From positions 45,747-109,746 of the forward strand of contig NZ_KB908094.1 of assembly GCF_000382345.1 (NCBI RefSeq): 64,000 nt of DNA, read 5' to 3'. The notes under the pieces are model-generated. The model was not told the origin of the DNA. It was given only the letters and a program-made list of their open reading frames with translations, and searched no databases. Positions 26,736 to 34,820 of the stretch are shown one piece after another. This stretch comes from Massilia niastensis DSM 21313 (lineage in GTDB: Bacteria > Pseudomonadota > Gammaproteobacteria > Burkholderiales > Burkholderiaceae_D). The position numbers and the translations under genes were made by a program. The first letter of the stretch is position 1; every line of letters starts with the position of its first letter.

Positions 26736-27092
26736 GCGGCTGTAGAATGGCGGGAGGTCCTGCGGGACCTGCCAGTTATCCAGCAAGATGGTGATCTGCC
26801 TGACGGTTCTATCGCATCGCTGAGCGGAAGTCGCGCACGGCTAACGCCCAGCGACCGGCATGGAACCTCGATGCGCCGATCATCCGACGCACTGGGTATG
26901 TGGGCCCAGCTCGCCTCAATGTCGTCCCTCGACAGGCTGACGGATTTCAGCCTTCCTCGTTACCGACCAGCCGCATGAACGCTTGGCGGCCGGTCGTGGC
27001 AGCGACCAGGGACTCTTCCGTGCTGCGACGCAAAGCCTGCGCGACAAATTCGTGGTGCAAGTCCACGGCAACCAAGGATGACGGAGAAGACA
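26736..27092 (+). other. intergenic region between mmsA and the reductase gene
   Basis: No supported gene. AGGTCC (26755-26760) pairs with GGACCT (26765-26770) as a small hairpin just after mmsA, a possible weak terminator. A 40-codon open minus-strand stretch (about 26940-27070) is not recognisable as any family. GGAGAAG at 27082-27088 is the ribosome site for the next gene. Confidence 0.5.
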
Positions 27093-27986
27093 ATGAGCAA
27101 AGTGGGATTTATCGGCCTGGGCATCATGGGCAATCCGATGGCAGGCCAGCTGGTCAAGGCCGGGCATGAGGTGTACCTGTACAGCCGCAGTGGCGTACCG
27201 GGCGAACTGACCGAAGCCGGTGGCATGGCCTGCGCATCGGCAAAACAGGTTGCGCAGCAGGCCGACATCATCATCACGATGGTGCCGGATACTCCACACG
27301 TGGCATCGGTGCTGTTCGACGCGGAGGGCGTCGCCGCAGGCCTGTCGCCGGGCAAGGTAGTGGTCGACATGAGTTCGATCTCGCCGGTCGAGACGAAGAC
27401 CTTTGCCGAGCGCATCAAGGCGCTGGGATGCGACTATGTCGACGCTCCCGTATCGGGTGGCGAAATTGGCGCCAGGGCCGCCAGCCTGACCATCATGGCA
27501 GGCGGTTCCGACGCGGCGTTCGAGCGCGTCAAGCCCCTGTTCGAACTGATGGGCAAGAACATCACCCTCGTGGGCGAGAATGGCGCCGGCCAGACCTGCA
27601 AGGTGGCCAACCAGATCATCGTTGCCCTCAATATCGAGGCGGTCGGCGAGGCGCTGCTGTTCGCTTCCAGGATGGGCGCCGATCCGGCCAAGGTTCGCCA
27701 GGCACTCATGGGTGGATTTGCCGCTTCGCGCATCCTCGAGGTGCATGGCGAGCGGATGGTCAACCGCACTTTCAATCCTGGCTTCAGGATCGAGCTGCAC
27801 CAGAAGGACCTCAATCTTGCCCTGTCGAGCGCCCGCGCGGTCGGCGTCTCCCTGCCGAACACGGCGACGGCCCAGGAACTGTTCAACTCCTGTGCGGCCC
27901 ACGGCGGCGGCGGCTGGGACCATTCGGCCATGGTCCGTGCGCTCGAGCACATGGCGAACTTCGAAATCGGCCAGCAGCCATCCTGA
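27093..27986 (+). CDS. 3-hydroxyisobutyrate dehydrogenase / tartronate-semialdehyde reductase family protein
   Basis: A 297-residue beta-hydroxyacid dehydrogenase. The Rossmann motif GLGIMGNPMAGQLVKAGH is at the N-terminus, followed by the substrate loop DAPVSGGEIGARAASL near residue 118, the catalytic lysine in GAGQTCKVANQI near 170, and the C-terminal helical domain with HQKDLNLAL. GAGQTCKVANQI with NIEAVGEALL resembles GarR/GlxR (2-hydroxy-3-oxopropionate reductase) as much as MmsB. The start at 27093 follows GGAGAAGACA and begins the Rossmann fold. Nearness to mmsA favours a valine/semialdehyde role; the aldolase upstream would favour a tartronate-semialdehyde role. Confidence 0.87.
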   Translation: MSKVGFIGLGIMGNPMAGQLVKAGHEVYLYSRSGVPGELTEAGGMACASAKQVAQQADIIITMVPDTPHVASVLFDAEGVAAGLSPGKVVVDMSSISPVETKTFAERIKALGCDYVDAPVSGGEIGARAASLTIMAGGSDAAFERVKPLFELMGKNITLVGENGAGQTCKVANQIIVALNIEAVGEALLFASRMGADPAKVRQALMGGFAASRILEVHGERMVNRTFNPGFRIELHQKDLNLALSSARAVGVSLPNTATAQELFNSCAAHGGGGWDHSAMVRALEHMANFEIGQQPS

Positions 27987-28300
27987 AACCGGAGAGGACA
28001 ATCCGGTGTCATCGAATCCCCGGGAACTGTCGGTCAACATATTCGAGGCAGCCATCGCGGCTGCGCAACTTGCGCTTGACCGAGTCCGCCCTGTTCACGG
28101 GAAGTGCGGCGTCGGCTTGCTGTCGCTCTAACGAGGACGCGTCCAGTCAAGCGCATCCGGCTGTCGATTTCCCGGGCCATTTCGGGCAACGTGACCGGAT
28201 CCAGCAGCCCGACTGCCGCGTCCTGAACACGCAGGACCACAGGGCAGCTGACGTTTGCATCAAGCAGACCTCTCCCGGCGTCTTCTGTCAGCTCATCATG

Positions 28301-28503
28301 CCATGGAACTCTTGGCAGCCAAACACGGTCTGAATACGAACTTGCTGTCCGCCGGCGCCACCGGCATGGGCGCCGGTCTCAGCGCCCTGGCGGCGAAAGT
28401 CGAAACAGCCTTGCAGGAAGATCGGTACAGTGGCCACGTGTTCGTGTTCCGTGGCCGGCGTGGCGACCTGATCACAGTGCTCGTGTTGGGCGACACCTTC
28501 TGG
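28301..28503 (+). pseudogene. IS66-family TnpB remnant
   Basis: Within a short plus-strand ORF the segment GAGLSALAAKVETALQEDRY is followed by SGHVFVFRGRRGDLITVL, the core of the IS66 accessory protein TnpB. After about 60 residues the similarity stops (LGDTFWYAGL, stop) where TnpB normally continues with a WWDG motif. The preceding MELLAAKHGLNTNLLS looks like an IS66 TnpA-type tail. No TnpC follows. Confidence 0.7.
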
Positions 28504-28524
28504 TATGCCGGTCTGTAAATTGGA

Positions 28525-28765
28525 CCGAATCCGTTCCGGATTCAACCAGACCTGGTCTTCCATCTTCCAGTTCCTCGTGTCTTGCGACCAGCGCCCCGGA
28601 TTGCGGTTCCTGGCGTCCCGCTAGGCCGTCTCGCGGCGCGCCAGAATCGCTGCATCCCGACCGGTGTGGCGCTGCGCCTGCATCACGAATTTCAGGCTGC
28701 CGTGCGTGTGCTCCTGATCGTGCCAGCACACGAACTTCTGCGGGTCGCTCATCAATTTGACTATT
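28525..28765 (-). pseudogene. IS3-family transposase C-terminal remnant
   Basis: Reading the minus strand, FVCWHDQEHTHGSLKFVMQA and QRHTGRDAAILARRETA are followed by a stop (TAG at 28621-28623) and then RNPGRWSQDTRNW and VWLNPER in the same frame. This is the end of an IS3-group integrase domain, in which the usual WYN-HxHSG motif has decayed. It is a relic without its N-terminal part, next to the IS66 relic. Confidence 0.7.
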
Positions 28766-28910
28766 TACAGCGAACCGCCTTTGAACCTTCATCACCCCAT
28801 TAAATACTGTAAATCCTAGACATGTACGGTTCACAGTTCTATATTGGACCATGAAGTACGTGCATCGCCGGTTCATCCGGTTCATTCCACCATTCACCAA
28901 GGAGCATGAA

Positions 28911-29366
28911 ATGAAGAAATTCTGGTTTGTTATGGCCGTTACGTTGTCCTGCGGCGGCGCGCAAGCAGCCGACATTGTCGACACTGCCAAGTCCGCAGGT
29001 AATTTCACGACGCTGGTCAAGGCGGTGGCAGCCGCTGGAATGATCGACACCCTGAAAGGCCCGGGTCCGTTCACCGTCTTCGCGCCAACCGACGAGGCAT
29101 TTGCGAAGCTGCCCAAGGCAAAGCTGGATTCCCTGATGAAAGACAAAGCTGCGCTGGCCAAGGTGCTGGCCTACCACGTGGTGCCAAGCAAGGTCATGGC
29201 TTCCAATATCAAGCCAGGGTCGGTCATGTCGGTACAGGGCAGTCCTTTGTCTTTCAACATTAATGGCAGCAAGGTCCACGTCGACAAGGCGACTGTGGTC
29301 AGCGCCGACGTCGCTGCCGACAACGGCGTCATCCACGCGATCGATACGGTACTGATGCCGAAATAG
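28911..29366 (+). CDS. secreted single fasciclin-domain protein
   Basis: A 151-residue protein with a signal peptide (cut near GGAQAAD, residue 20) and one complete fasciclin (FAS1) domain: FTTLVKAVAAAGMIDTLKGPGPFTVFAPTDEAF, then LAKVLAYHVVPSKV and NGVIHAIDTVLMP. FAS1 domains are adhesion modules in secreted or cell-surface proteins. The start at 28911 follows AAGGAG at 28899-28904; an upstream in-frame ATG at 28851 would spoil the signal peptide. A second gene with two FAS1 domains follows after 30 bp, so the two are likely co-expressed. Confidence 0.92.
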   Translation: MKKFWFVMAVTLSCGGAQAADIVDTAKSAGNFTTLVKAVAAAGMIDTLKGPGPFTVFAPTDEAFAKLPKAKLDSLMKDKAALAKVLAYHVVPSKVMASNIKPGSVMSVQGSPLSFNINGSKVHVDKATVVSADVAADNGVIHAIDTVLMPK

Positions 29367-29396
29367 CCCGGCAGCAGCGTGAATGGGAGACATGTC

Positions 29397-30329
29397 ATGT
29401 TTCGATGGATAAAAGAAATCGTGGGCATCCTGCTGATCGCGTCGGTCACGGCCTGTGGCGGCGGGGACGATGATGATCATCCGCGCAACGTCGTGCAGGT
29501 GGCGCAAAACGATGCCCGCTTCAGCATCCTCGCCGAAGCCATCCAGACGGCAGGCCTGACCGACACCCTCACCGGGCCCGGGCCGTTCACGGTGCTTGCC
29601 CCGACCAATGACGCATTCTCGGCCCTGCTTGCCGAGCTGGGCGTGACCAAGGACCAGTTATTCGGCAACAGGGCGCTGTTGACGGCGGTATTGAAATACC
29701 ACGTCGTGTCGGGGAATGTGCCCAGCAGCCAAGTGCCGCTGGGTAAAGCCATCACCCCGGTGGGCGGCGGCTTCTTCAAGGTGGACAAGCCTGGTGCCGA
29801 CCTGGTCGTCACCGACGGGCGCAATCGCACCAGCAGGATCGTCCTGATCGATGTCGCAGCTTCCAACGGCGTCATTCATGCCATCGACAAGGTGCTTCTG
29901 CCGGCTGACAAGAACGTCGTGCAAACGGCCGCGGCCAACCCGGATTTCAGCATCCTTGTCGAGGCGGTCACTTCCGCGGGCCTGGCTGACACGCTCAGCG
30001 CTCCCGGTCCCTTCACGGTGTTTGCGCCGACGAACGCGGCATTTGCGGCACTGCTGAACGAGTTGGGGCTCACAAAAGATCAATTGCTGGCTGACAAGGC
30101 GCTGCTGACCAAAGTGCTGGCCTACCACGTGGTGCCGGCGCTCGTGTTGAAAGCAGAGGTCCCGGTCAACACGCCGATCAAGACCGTCGAAGGCGAAACC
30201 TTCGAAGTGAGTTCGACGCTCACCGTCGCGGACCGGCGCGGCCGCAAGGCGAATATCACTGCCACCGACATCCTCGCCTCCAATGGCGTGATCCATGTCA
30301 TCGACAAGGTGCTCCTGCCGGCACCATAG
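29397..30329 (+). CDS. lipoprotein with two fasciclin domains
   Basis: A 310-residue protein. The signal sequence ends in a lipobox (SVTAC, Cys20), so the mature protein is probably a lipid-anchored outer-membrane or surface protein. FAS1 domain 1 spans about residues 35-165 (ILAEAIQTAGLTDTLTGPGPFTVLAP) and domain 2 about 170-305 (ILVEAVTSAGLADTLSAPGPFTVFAP); the two are clear duplicates. After the lipobox a short acidic stretch (GGGDDDDH) precedes domain 1. Likely adhesion or matrix function. Followed by a strong terminator at 30390. Confidence 0.92.
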   Translation: MFRWIKEIVGILLIASVTACGGGDDDDHPRNVVQVAQNDARFSILAEAIQTAGLTDTLTGPGPFTVLAPTNDAFSALLAELGVTKDQLFGNRALLTAVLKYHVVSGNVPSSQVPLGKAITPVGGGFFKVDKPGADLVVTDGRNRTSRIVLIDVAASNGVIHAIDKVLLPADKNVVQTAAANPDFSILVEAVTSAGLADTLSAPGPFTVFAPTNAAFAALLNELGLTKDQLLADKALLTKVLAYHVVPALVLKAEVPVNTPIKTVEGETFEVSSTLTVADRRGRKANITATDILASNGVIHVIDKVLLPAP

Positions 30330-30389
30330 TAAATGCGCCTGCCTTCTGCTCCGGGCGGCCTCGCTGTTCGAGTGTGATGTTGCCCATTT

Positions 30390-30418
30390 GCGCCACGTTG
30401 CAGTGGCGCTTTTTTTTT
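30390..30418 (+). terminator. Rho-independent terminator after the fasciclin genes
   Basis: GCGCCAC (30390-30396) and GTGGCGC (30403-30409) form a perfect 7-bp stem with a 6-base loop, followed by nine Ts (30410-30418). It ends the fasciclin operon 60 bp after the stop. Confidence 0.9.
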
Positions 30419-30519
30419 CAGGTCCACTACGGATGAACACACCAACCCCATCATTGTATGAGGTCTACAGGTCCAGCATGGTGCCGAGGCCTGGAGCTGA
30501 CGAAGCTGGCGGAGCGCGC

Positions 30520-30648
30520 GGGATTCGTCTTGATCACGCATTCCTGGACTTCCAGAAACAAAAAACCCGCTGCACTCATCGTGCTGCGGGTTTCTCGCTT
30601 GTTTAAGGTTACCCCAAAACAGTGTCTTGGCGGAGGCGGTGGGATTCG
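30520..30648 (-). repeat. tRNA 3'-end plus terminator unit, copy A
   Basis: On the minus strand the block begins with a tRNA-like 3' half (T-arm CGAATCCC, then CACCGCCTCCGCCA, 30628-30648), as found at the end of tRNA-Ser genes. It continues into a terminator hairpin (GCGGGTTT/AAACCCGC, 30563-30593, with a run of Ts on that strand). The unit ends at another GGGATTCG (30520-30527). No 5' half of the tRNA exists. Copy B at 31855-31978 has the same order. Confidence 0.65.
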
Positions 30649-31096
30649 TATTGCGGTCTGGAAGCCGCATGGATTCCGGGTTCTTCATCCCCTCACCCCA
30701 TCCGGTACCCTTTCTCATACCCTCAAGGCTCCTTCAACCACTGATCCCCGCCGGTCCGCCCTTCCCCGCCAAGCGGCATTTCTAGTTCACAAGTCGGAGC
30801 ATTTTTGCTTCAACGGACGGTGCCCGCCGTCTCTTCCTATGAAGAAAACGGATTCTGCGAATTTACCCACATTTCTATCCACATCGATTCGCTTCTCTCC
30901 GTGTCTCTGCAAGGCAGCGCCAGGGCCGTTGGCAGCGTCCTGTACCTCACTTATGTGAAATGGCGAGGTGAAAACGAACAGGCCCACAAGCTGGCAATAC
31001 GTTTCACCACTTGCGCGGCTCCCATTACCATGGTTTTAGGGTCTTTCAAGCCAGCCTTTTCTTAACTCCTCAATGATATTCGGTGATGGTCGATCG
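30649..31096. other. gene-poor region between integration scar and small ORF
   Basis: No recognisable gene. An 86-codon plus-strand ORF (30805-31065) has no ribosome site and no recognisable family, so it is not called. Base composition is lower in GC than neighbouring genes, in keeping with foreign or degenerate DNA. Confidence 0.5.
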
Positions 31097-31120
31097 TGGC
31101 TGATCGCTAACGATCAGCCA
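31097..31120 (-). terminator. hairpin downstream of the 79-residue protein gene
   Basis: TGGCTGATCG (31097-31106) pairs perfectly with CGATCAGCCA (31111-31120) around a 4-base loop, 5 bp beyond the stop of the leftward gene at 31126. It lacks a T-run. Confidence 0.6.
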
Positions 31121-31125
31121 GCCAC

Positions 31126-31365
31126 TTAGCCCCCAGACCTGTTGTCGCGCAAGGTGCCTTCCAGACGGCGCACACGCATCTTCAGTTTCTCGACCTCGCA
31201 GGTCGCAGCTTCCTTATCGCGCTCGGCTTGGAGCAGCGCAATCTTCGAATCTTCCAGTTCCTGCTCTGCAATCTCCCTGGCCGTCACGATCTCCCTGGCA
31301 CCGAAGCCGATGCGGGCGAAGAATTCAGCGATTGGGTTGTACTCCTTCAGTTCAGTAGCACGCAT
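31126..31365 (-). CDS. small coiled-coil protein, unknown function
   Basis: A 79-residue protein that I do not recognise. The first 25 residues (NPIAEFFARIGFGAREIVTA) look like a short helix or amphipathic segment. From about residue 25 to 72 a charged, heptad-like pattern (AREIAEQELEDSKIALLQAE, then VEKLKMRVRRLEG) predicts a coiled coil. A good ribosome site (AAGGAGAGAAGC) precedes the ATG at 31365, a perfect palindrome lies just upstream and a hairpin just downstream, so it looks like a self-contained expressed unit. It sits inside an IS/tRNA-scar region, so a mobile-element origin is likely. Confidence 0.6.
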   Translation of the reverse strand: MRATELKEYNPIAEFFARIGFGAREIVTAREIAEQELEDSKIALLQAERDKEAATCEVEKLKMRVRRLEGTLRDNRSGG

Positions 31366-31381
31366 TTGCTTCTCTCCTTGA

Positions 31382-31397
31382 CGTAAATGTCTTTACG
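31382..31397. promoter_or_regulatory. perfect palindrome upstream of the 79-residue gene
   Basis: CGTAAA (31382-31387), TGTC, TTTACG (31392-31397): a perfect 6-bp dyad directly in front of the AAGGAG ribosome site. Its position fits an operator or an mRNA hairpin controlling translation. Confidence 0.5.
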
Positions 31398-31689
31398 CAT
31401 TTTCCTCGCCTTTGACGTAGGATTCTGCCACTCGAGAGCAACCACGACGTTAGCAAGGATCGGTTTGTCGGCGTCGAATTGCGTTGGCATAGACCTGATG
31501 GCTATGATCGCAAGCCTACTCCTAGCCGATAACGGAACGGGGCCTGCCGTCTGCTCGCGCCATTGCCGTCCTTAACAGAATCAGTTTTCAACGGCAACGT
31601 TCCGAGCATAGCGGTCAGCTTAATACTACAGTGATACTTGTCTTTATCGCAATCATTTGTGTAGACTTTCGGCCATAGACCTTGCTTTC

Positions 31690-31790
31690 CCCAGTGTTAG
31701 CGATGGCTTCATGGCAACCTTTTGTGTCATAGGCGCCGTCGCCACCGACGCTCGCGATAGGCTCATCTGTGCTGATACTGGAACCCCAAC
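31690..31790 (-). pseudogene. IS5-family transposase remnant
   Basis: A minus-strand stretch reads STDEPIASVGGDGAYDTKGC then HEAIANTG, the core around the second catalytic Asp of IS5-type transposases (usually ADGAYDTRxCHEAIA). Similarity ends on both sides within about 35 residues. No inverted repeats were found. Confidence 0.7.
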
Positions 31791-31854
31791 ACCGTGCCGT
31801 CCGACTTGGTTTGTGCAACAAGGCCGGTCTGATGGCGAATCCAGCGGAGAACAT

Positions 31855-31978
31855 GGGATTCGTATTGATGACACATTCTTATGCCTGCAGAAACAAAAAA
31901 ACCCGCTGCACTCGTAGTGCAGCGGGCCTCTTGAATGTTAAATATTTCTCTAAAACAATTATCTTGGCGGAGGCGGTG
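31855..31978 (-). repeat. tRNA 3'-end plus terminator unit, copy B
   Basis: Same order as copy A: GGGATTCGTATTGAT (31855-31869), a Rho-independent terminator for the minus strand (perfect 11-bp stem CCCGCTGCACT/AGTGCAGCGGG at 31902-31926, with an A-run at 31894-31901 that is a T-run on the transcript), then the acceptor-stem sequence TGGCGGAGGCGGTG (31965-31978). The tRNA body beyond this point has been replaced. Confidence 0.65.
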
Positions 31979-32104
31979 TCCGTCGAACCTAGGGCGAAAA
32001 AGTGCGCTCGACTGTCTCTATCTACCTTGTGAATGATCAAATTTTATTTTGTATTGATGAGCTTACGTGACCAATAGCTGCGGCTTAGTCGGCCTGCCCC
32101 AGTT

Positions 32105-34525
32105 TTATACCTGGACGCTCCGTAATCGAAGTGCATTCGCGATCACCGATACCGAGCTCAAGCTCATCGCAAGCGCTGCAATCATCGGTGAGAGCAACTG
32201 CCCTGTGACTGGGTACAGGACGCCGGCCGCCAAAGGTATGCCCATCGCGTTATAGATGAAAGCGAATCCCAGGTTTTGCCGCATATTGCGTACCGTCTGC
32301 TGTGACAGCAGGCGTGACCGGGCGATGGCCCGCAGGTCGCCTTTGATCAAGGTGACGTGGGCCGAATTGATCGCGACATCGGTCCCGGTTCCCATCGCGA
32401 TACCGACATCGGCCCTGGCCAGCGCCGGGGCATCGTTGATTCCGTCCCCGGCCATGGCGACGACACGGCCTTCTCGCTGCAGCCGCTCGACCAGCGCCAG
32501 CTTGTCCTGCGGCTTCACTTCGCCGTACACATCGGTAATGCCGAGGCGCGCCGCCACCGCCCTGGCGGTAGTGACACCGTCCCCCGTTGCCATGACGACC
32601 TTGATTCCAGCATCGCGCAGCGCCGTCAGAGCCTCCTGCGTCGTCTCCTTGACGGGGTCCGAAACGGCGATCAGTCCCATGAGGCGTCCGCTGCGGGCAA
32701 GGTACATGACGCTGGCACCGAGCCGCCGCAGTTCCTCCGCGGTGTGCCGCAGCGGCGTCCAGTCGACCCCGTCGGCTTCCATCAAGGCCGTGTTTCCCAG
32801 CGCGACGCGCTCACCTCCCACCAGGCCGCGCACCCCGATACCGCTGGACGACTCGAAACGCTCGGGCTTGTCGAGCGCGAGTTCGCGTTTTCTCGCCTCG
32901 GCCACGATCGCGTGCGCCAGCGGATGCTCGCTGCCCTGGTCGAGGCTTGCGGCGACGCGAAGCACCTCCTCCTCCTGCTGTCCGGAAACCGCCGCAACCC
33001 GGTCGAAAGCGGGTTTTCCTTCCGTCAGCGTACCGGTCTTGTCCACGACCAGGGTATCGACCTTCCTCATGGCTTCGATCGCCGCGGCGTCCCGAAACAG
33101 CACGCCCTGAATGGCGGCGCGTCCGGTTGCCGCCATGATCGACATCGGCGTGGCCAGGCCCAGCGCACAGGGACAGGCAATGATCAGCACCGCGACCGCG
33201 TTCACGAAGCCATACACCCAGCTCGGTTCCGGCCCGAACAGTCCCCAGCCAAGGAGCGTGAGCAGTGCGAGCAAGACGACCACCGACACGAAGTAGCCGG
33301 CCACCACATCCGCCAGCCGCTGCATCGGTGCGCGGGAGCGCTGTGCGCTCGCGACCATTTGCACGATCTGCGCCAGCATCGTCTGCGAGCCCACGCGCTC
33401 GGACTGGATGACCAGGCTGCCGCTGGCATTGATCGTCGCGCCGAACACCTTGTCGCCCGGACGCTTCGTGACCGGCAGCGGTTCGCCCGTGAGCATGCTC
33501 TCGTCGATGGCGCTTTCGCCTTCGATGACGGTGCCGTCGACCGGCACCTTCTCGCCCGGCCTGACCCGCAGCCGGTCGCCGACGCACACCTGCGTCAGTT
33601 CCACATCCTCCTCGCCGCCGTCGGCGCGGATGCGGCGGGCCGTCTTCGGCGCCAGGCCCAGCAGGGACTTGATCGCGGCCGAGGTCTGCGAACGAGCGCG
33701 CAATTCGAGGATCTGGCCAAGCAAGGTCAGGGAAATGATCACGGCCGCGGCTTCATAGTAGACGCCGATGCGTCCGTGCATGCCGAATGCCGCAGGGAAC
33801 AGGTCGGGAGCAATCGTCGCGACCACGCTGTAACCGTAAGCGGCGGCCACCCCGGTACTGATCAAGGTCCACATATTGGGGCTGCGGTTGCGGACTGACT
33901 GCGCGCCACGCACGAAAAACGGCCAGCCTGCCCACAGCACGACCGGCGTGCCAAGGGCGAATTCAATCCAGCTTTGATACGACAATCCGCCGGTGAACAG
34001 CCGGTGCCCCGCCATGGCGAGCACCGTGACCGCGACGGTCAGCGGCAGCGTCCACCAGAACCGGCGCCGGAAGTCGGCCAGCTCAGGATTCTCCTCCTCT
34101 TCCAGCGAAGGCATCGCCGGTTCGAGCGCCATGCCGCAGATCGGGCAGGTTCCCGGCCCTGCCCGCTGAATCTCCGGGTGCATCGGGCAAGTGTAGACCG
34201 TACCGGCGGGAGCGGCCGGCGCGACGGCCGGCGCTTCCTCTCCTGCGTAGGCTGAGGGGCCGGCCCTGAATTTGTCCATGCATTTGGCGCTGCAGAAATG
34301 GTAGATCCGTCCGTCATGTTCGATCTTCCGATCCGGCCTGTCCGCGACCTGCATGCCGCAAACCGGATCGGTGAAGGGTTTGTCCGCGTTACCGGATGGC
34401 GCCTCCTGGCCCCCCGCCCCGGCCACGCTGCCGTGGTCGCCGGCACGGCCCGGCGTCGGGGACAGAGGCAGGCCATGTCCGTGTGCATGTTCGTGATTGG
34501 AATGACTCTGAGCTACATGTTTCAT
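32105..34525 (-). CDS. copA: copper-translocating P1B-type ATPase
   Basis: An 806-residue heavy-metal ATPase that exports Cu(I) from the cytoplasm. Order: His-rich N-terminus ([11 protein letters not shown]), a YHS metal-binding motif (DPVCGMQV...[12 protein letters not shown], about residues 50-85), a heavy-metal-binding segment [20 protein letters not shown] (about 111-130), membrane helices, the TGEP actuator loop, the ion channel motif [13 protein letters not shown], the phosphorylation site [14 protein letters not shown] and [10 protein letters not shown]. The CxxC-type MXCXXC domains of many CopA proteins are replaced by the YHS/HMBD pair. Just upstream is a CueR-type promoter, though no cueR gene lies in the window. 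Confidence 0.95.
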   Translation of the reverse strand: MKHVAQSHSNHEHAHGHGLPLSPTPGRAGDHGSVAGAGGQEAPSGNADKPFTDPVCGMQVADRPDRKIEHDGRIYHFCSAKCMDKFRAGPSAYAGEEAPAVAPAAPAGTVYTCPMHPEIQRAGPGTCPICGMALEPAMPSLEEEENPELADFRRRFWWTLPLTVAVTVLAMAGHRLFTGGLSYQSWIEFALGTPVVLWAGWPFFVRGAQSVRNRSPNMWTLISTGVAAAYGYSVVATIAPDLFPAAFGMHGRIGVYYEAAAVIISLTLLGQILELRARSQTSAAIKSLLGLAPKTARRIRADGGEEDVELTQVCVGDRLRVRPGEKVPVDGTVIEGESAIDESMLTGEPLPVTKRPGDKVFGATINASGSLVIQSERVGSQTMLAQIVQMVASAQRSRAPMQRLADVVAGYFVSVVVLLALLTLLGWGLFGPEPSWVYGFVNAVAVLIIACPCALGLATPMSIMAATGRAAIQGVLFRDAAAIEAMRKVDTLVVDKTGTLTEGKPAFDRVAAVSGQQEEEVLRVAASLDQGSEHPLAHAIVAEARKRELALDKPERFESSSGIGVRGLVGGERVALGNTALMEADGVDWTPLRHTAEELRRLGASVMYLARSGRLMGLIAVSDPVKETTQEALTALRDAGIKVVMATGDGVTTARAVAARLGITDVYGEVKPQDKLALVERLQREGRVVAMAGDGINDAPALARADVGIAMGTGTDVAINSAHVTLIKGDLRAIARSRLLSQQTVRNMRQNLGFAFIYNAMGIPLAAGVLYPVTGQLLSPMIAALAMSLSSVSVIANALRLRSVQV

Positions 34526-34554
34526 GGCAGCTCCATCAAGAAAGAATCAGACTC

Positions 34555-34585
34555 ACTTTAAGCCTTCCAACAAGGGGAAGGTCAA
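34555..34585 (-). promoter_or_regulatory. CueR/MerR-type promoter of copA
   Basis: On the minus strand TTGACC (-35, 34580-34585) and TAAAGT (-10, 34555-34560) are separated by 19 bp that carry the dyad CCTTCC-N7-GGAAGG (34563-34581). The long spacer and this dyad are hallmarks of MerR-family copper promoters (CueR). The -10 is about 30 bp upstream of the copA start. Confidence 0.8.
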
Positions 34586-34820
34586 GCAAAATTCGCGAAG
34601 AAGGCGACGTCCAGGCCGTCTACCCGGCCCAAGCACCGGAAGGCTCGCGCCGCGCCAAGGTCCAGCCTAGTGGTCTGATGCACGAGTCCACCGCGGCATT
34701 CATGTTCGCAAATGTACTGCCCGGCGTACTCGGCGACGCGCTGCCGAAGGGAGGCAAAGCCACGATGCCCGCACAAGAGAGAAGGAGAAACAAGTAGCCG
34801 GGCGAACCCGCATTTCCTCA

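Noticed and set aside
26936..27070. Minus-strand peptide ending RQAFMRLVGNEEG upstream of the reductase gene
   Set aside because: Looks protein-like over about 40 residues but no family was recognised and there is no start with a ribosome site.
28034..28240. 68-codon minus-strand ORF
   Set aside because: No recognisable family and no ribosome site; lies in degenerate DNA next to IS relics.
30805..31065. 86-codon plus-strand ORF
   Set aside because: No ribosome site, no recognisable family; region is gene-poor.
34590..34800. Overlapping short ORFs on both strands between copA and the HD-GYP gene
   Set aside because: Neither strand gives a recognisable protein or a supported start; treated as spacer with the copA promoter at one end.
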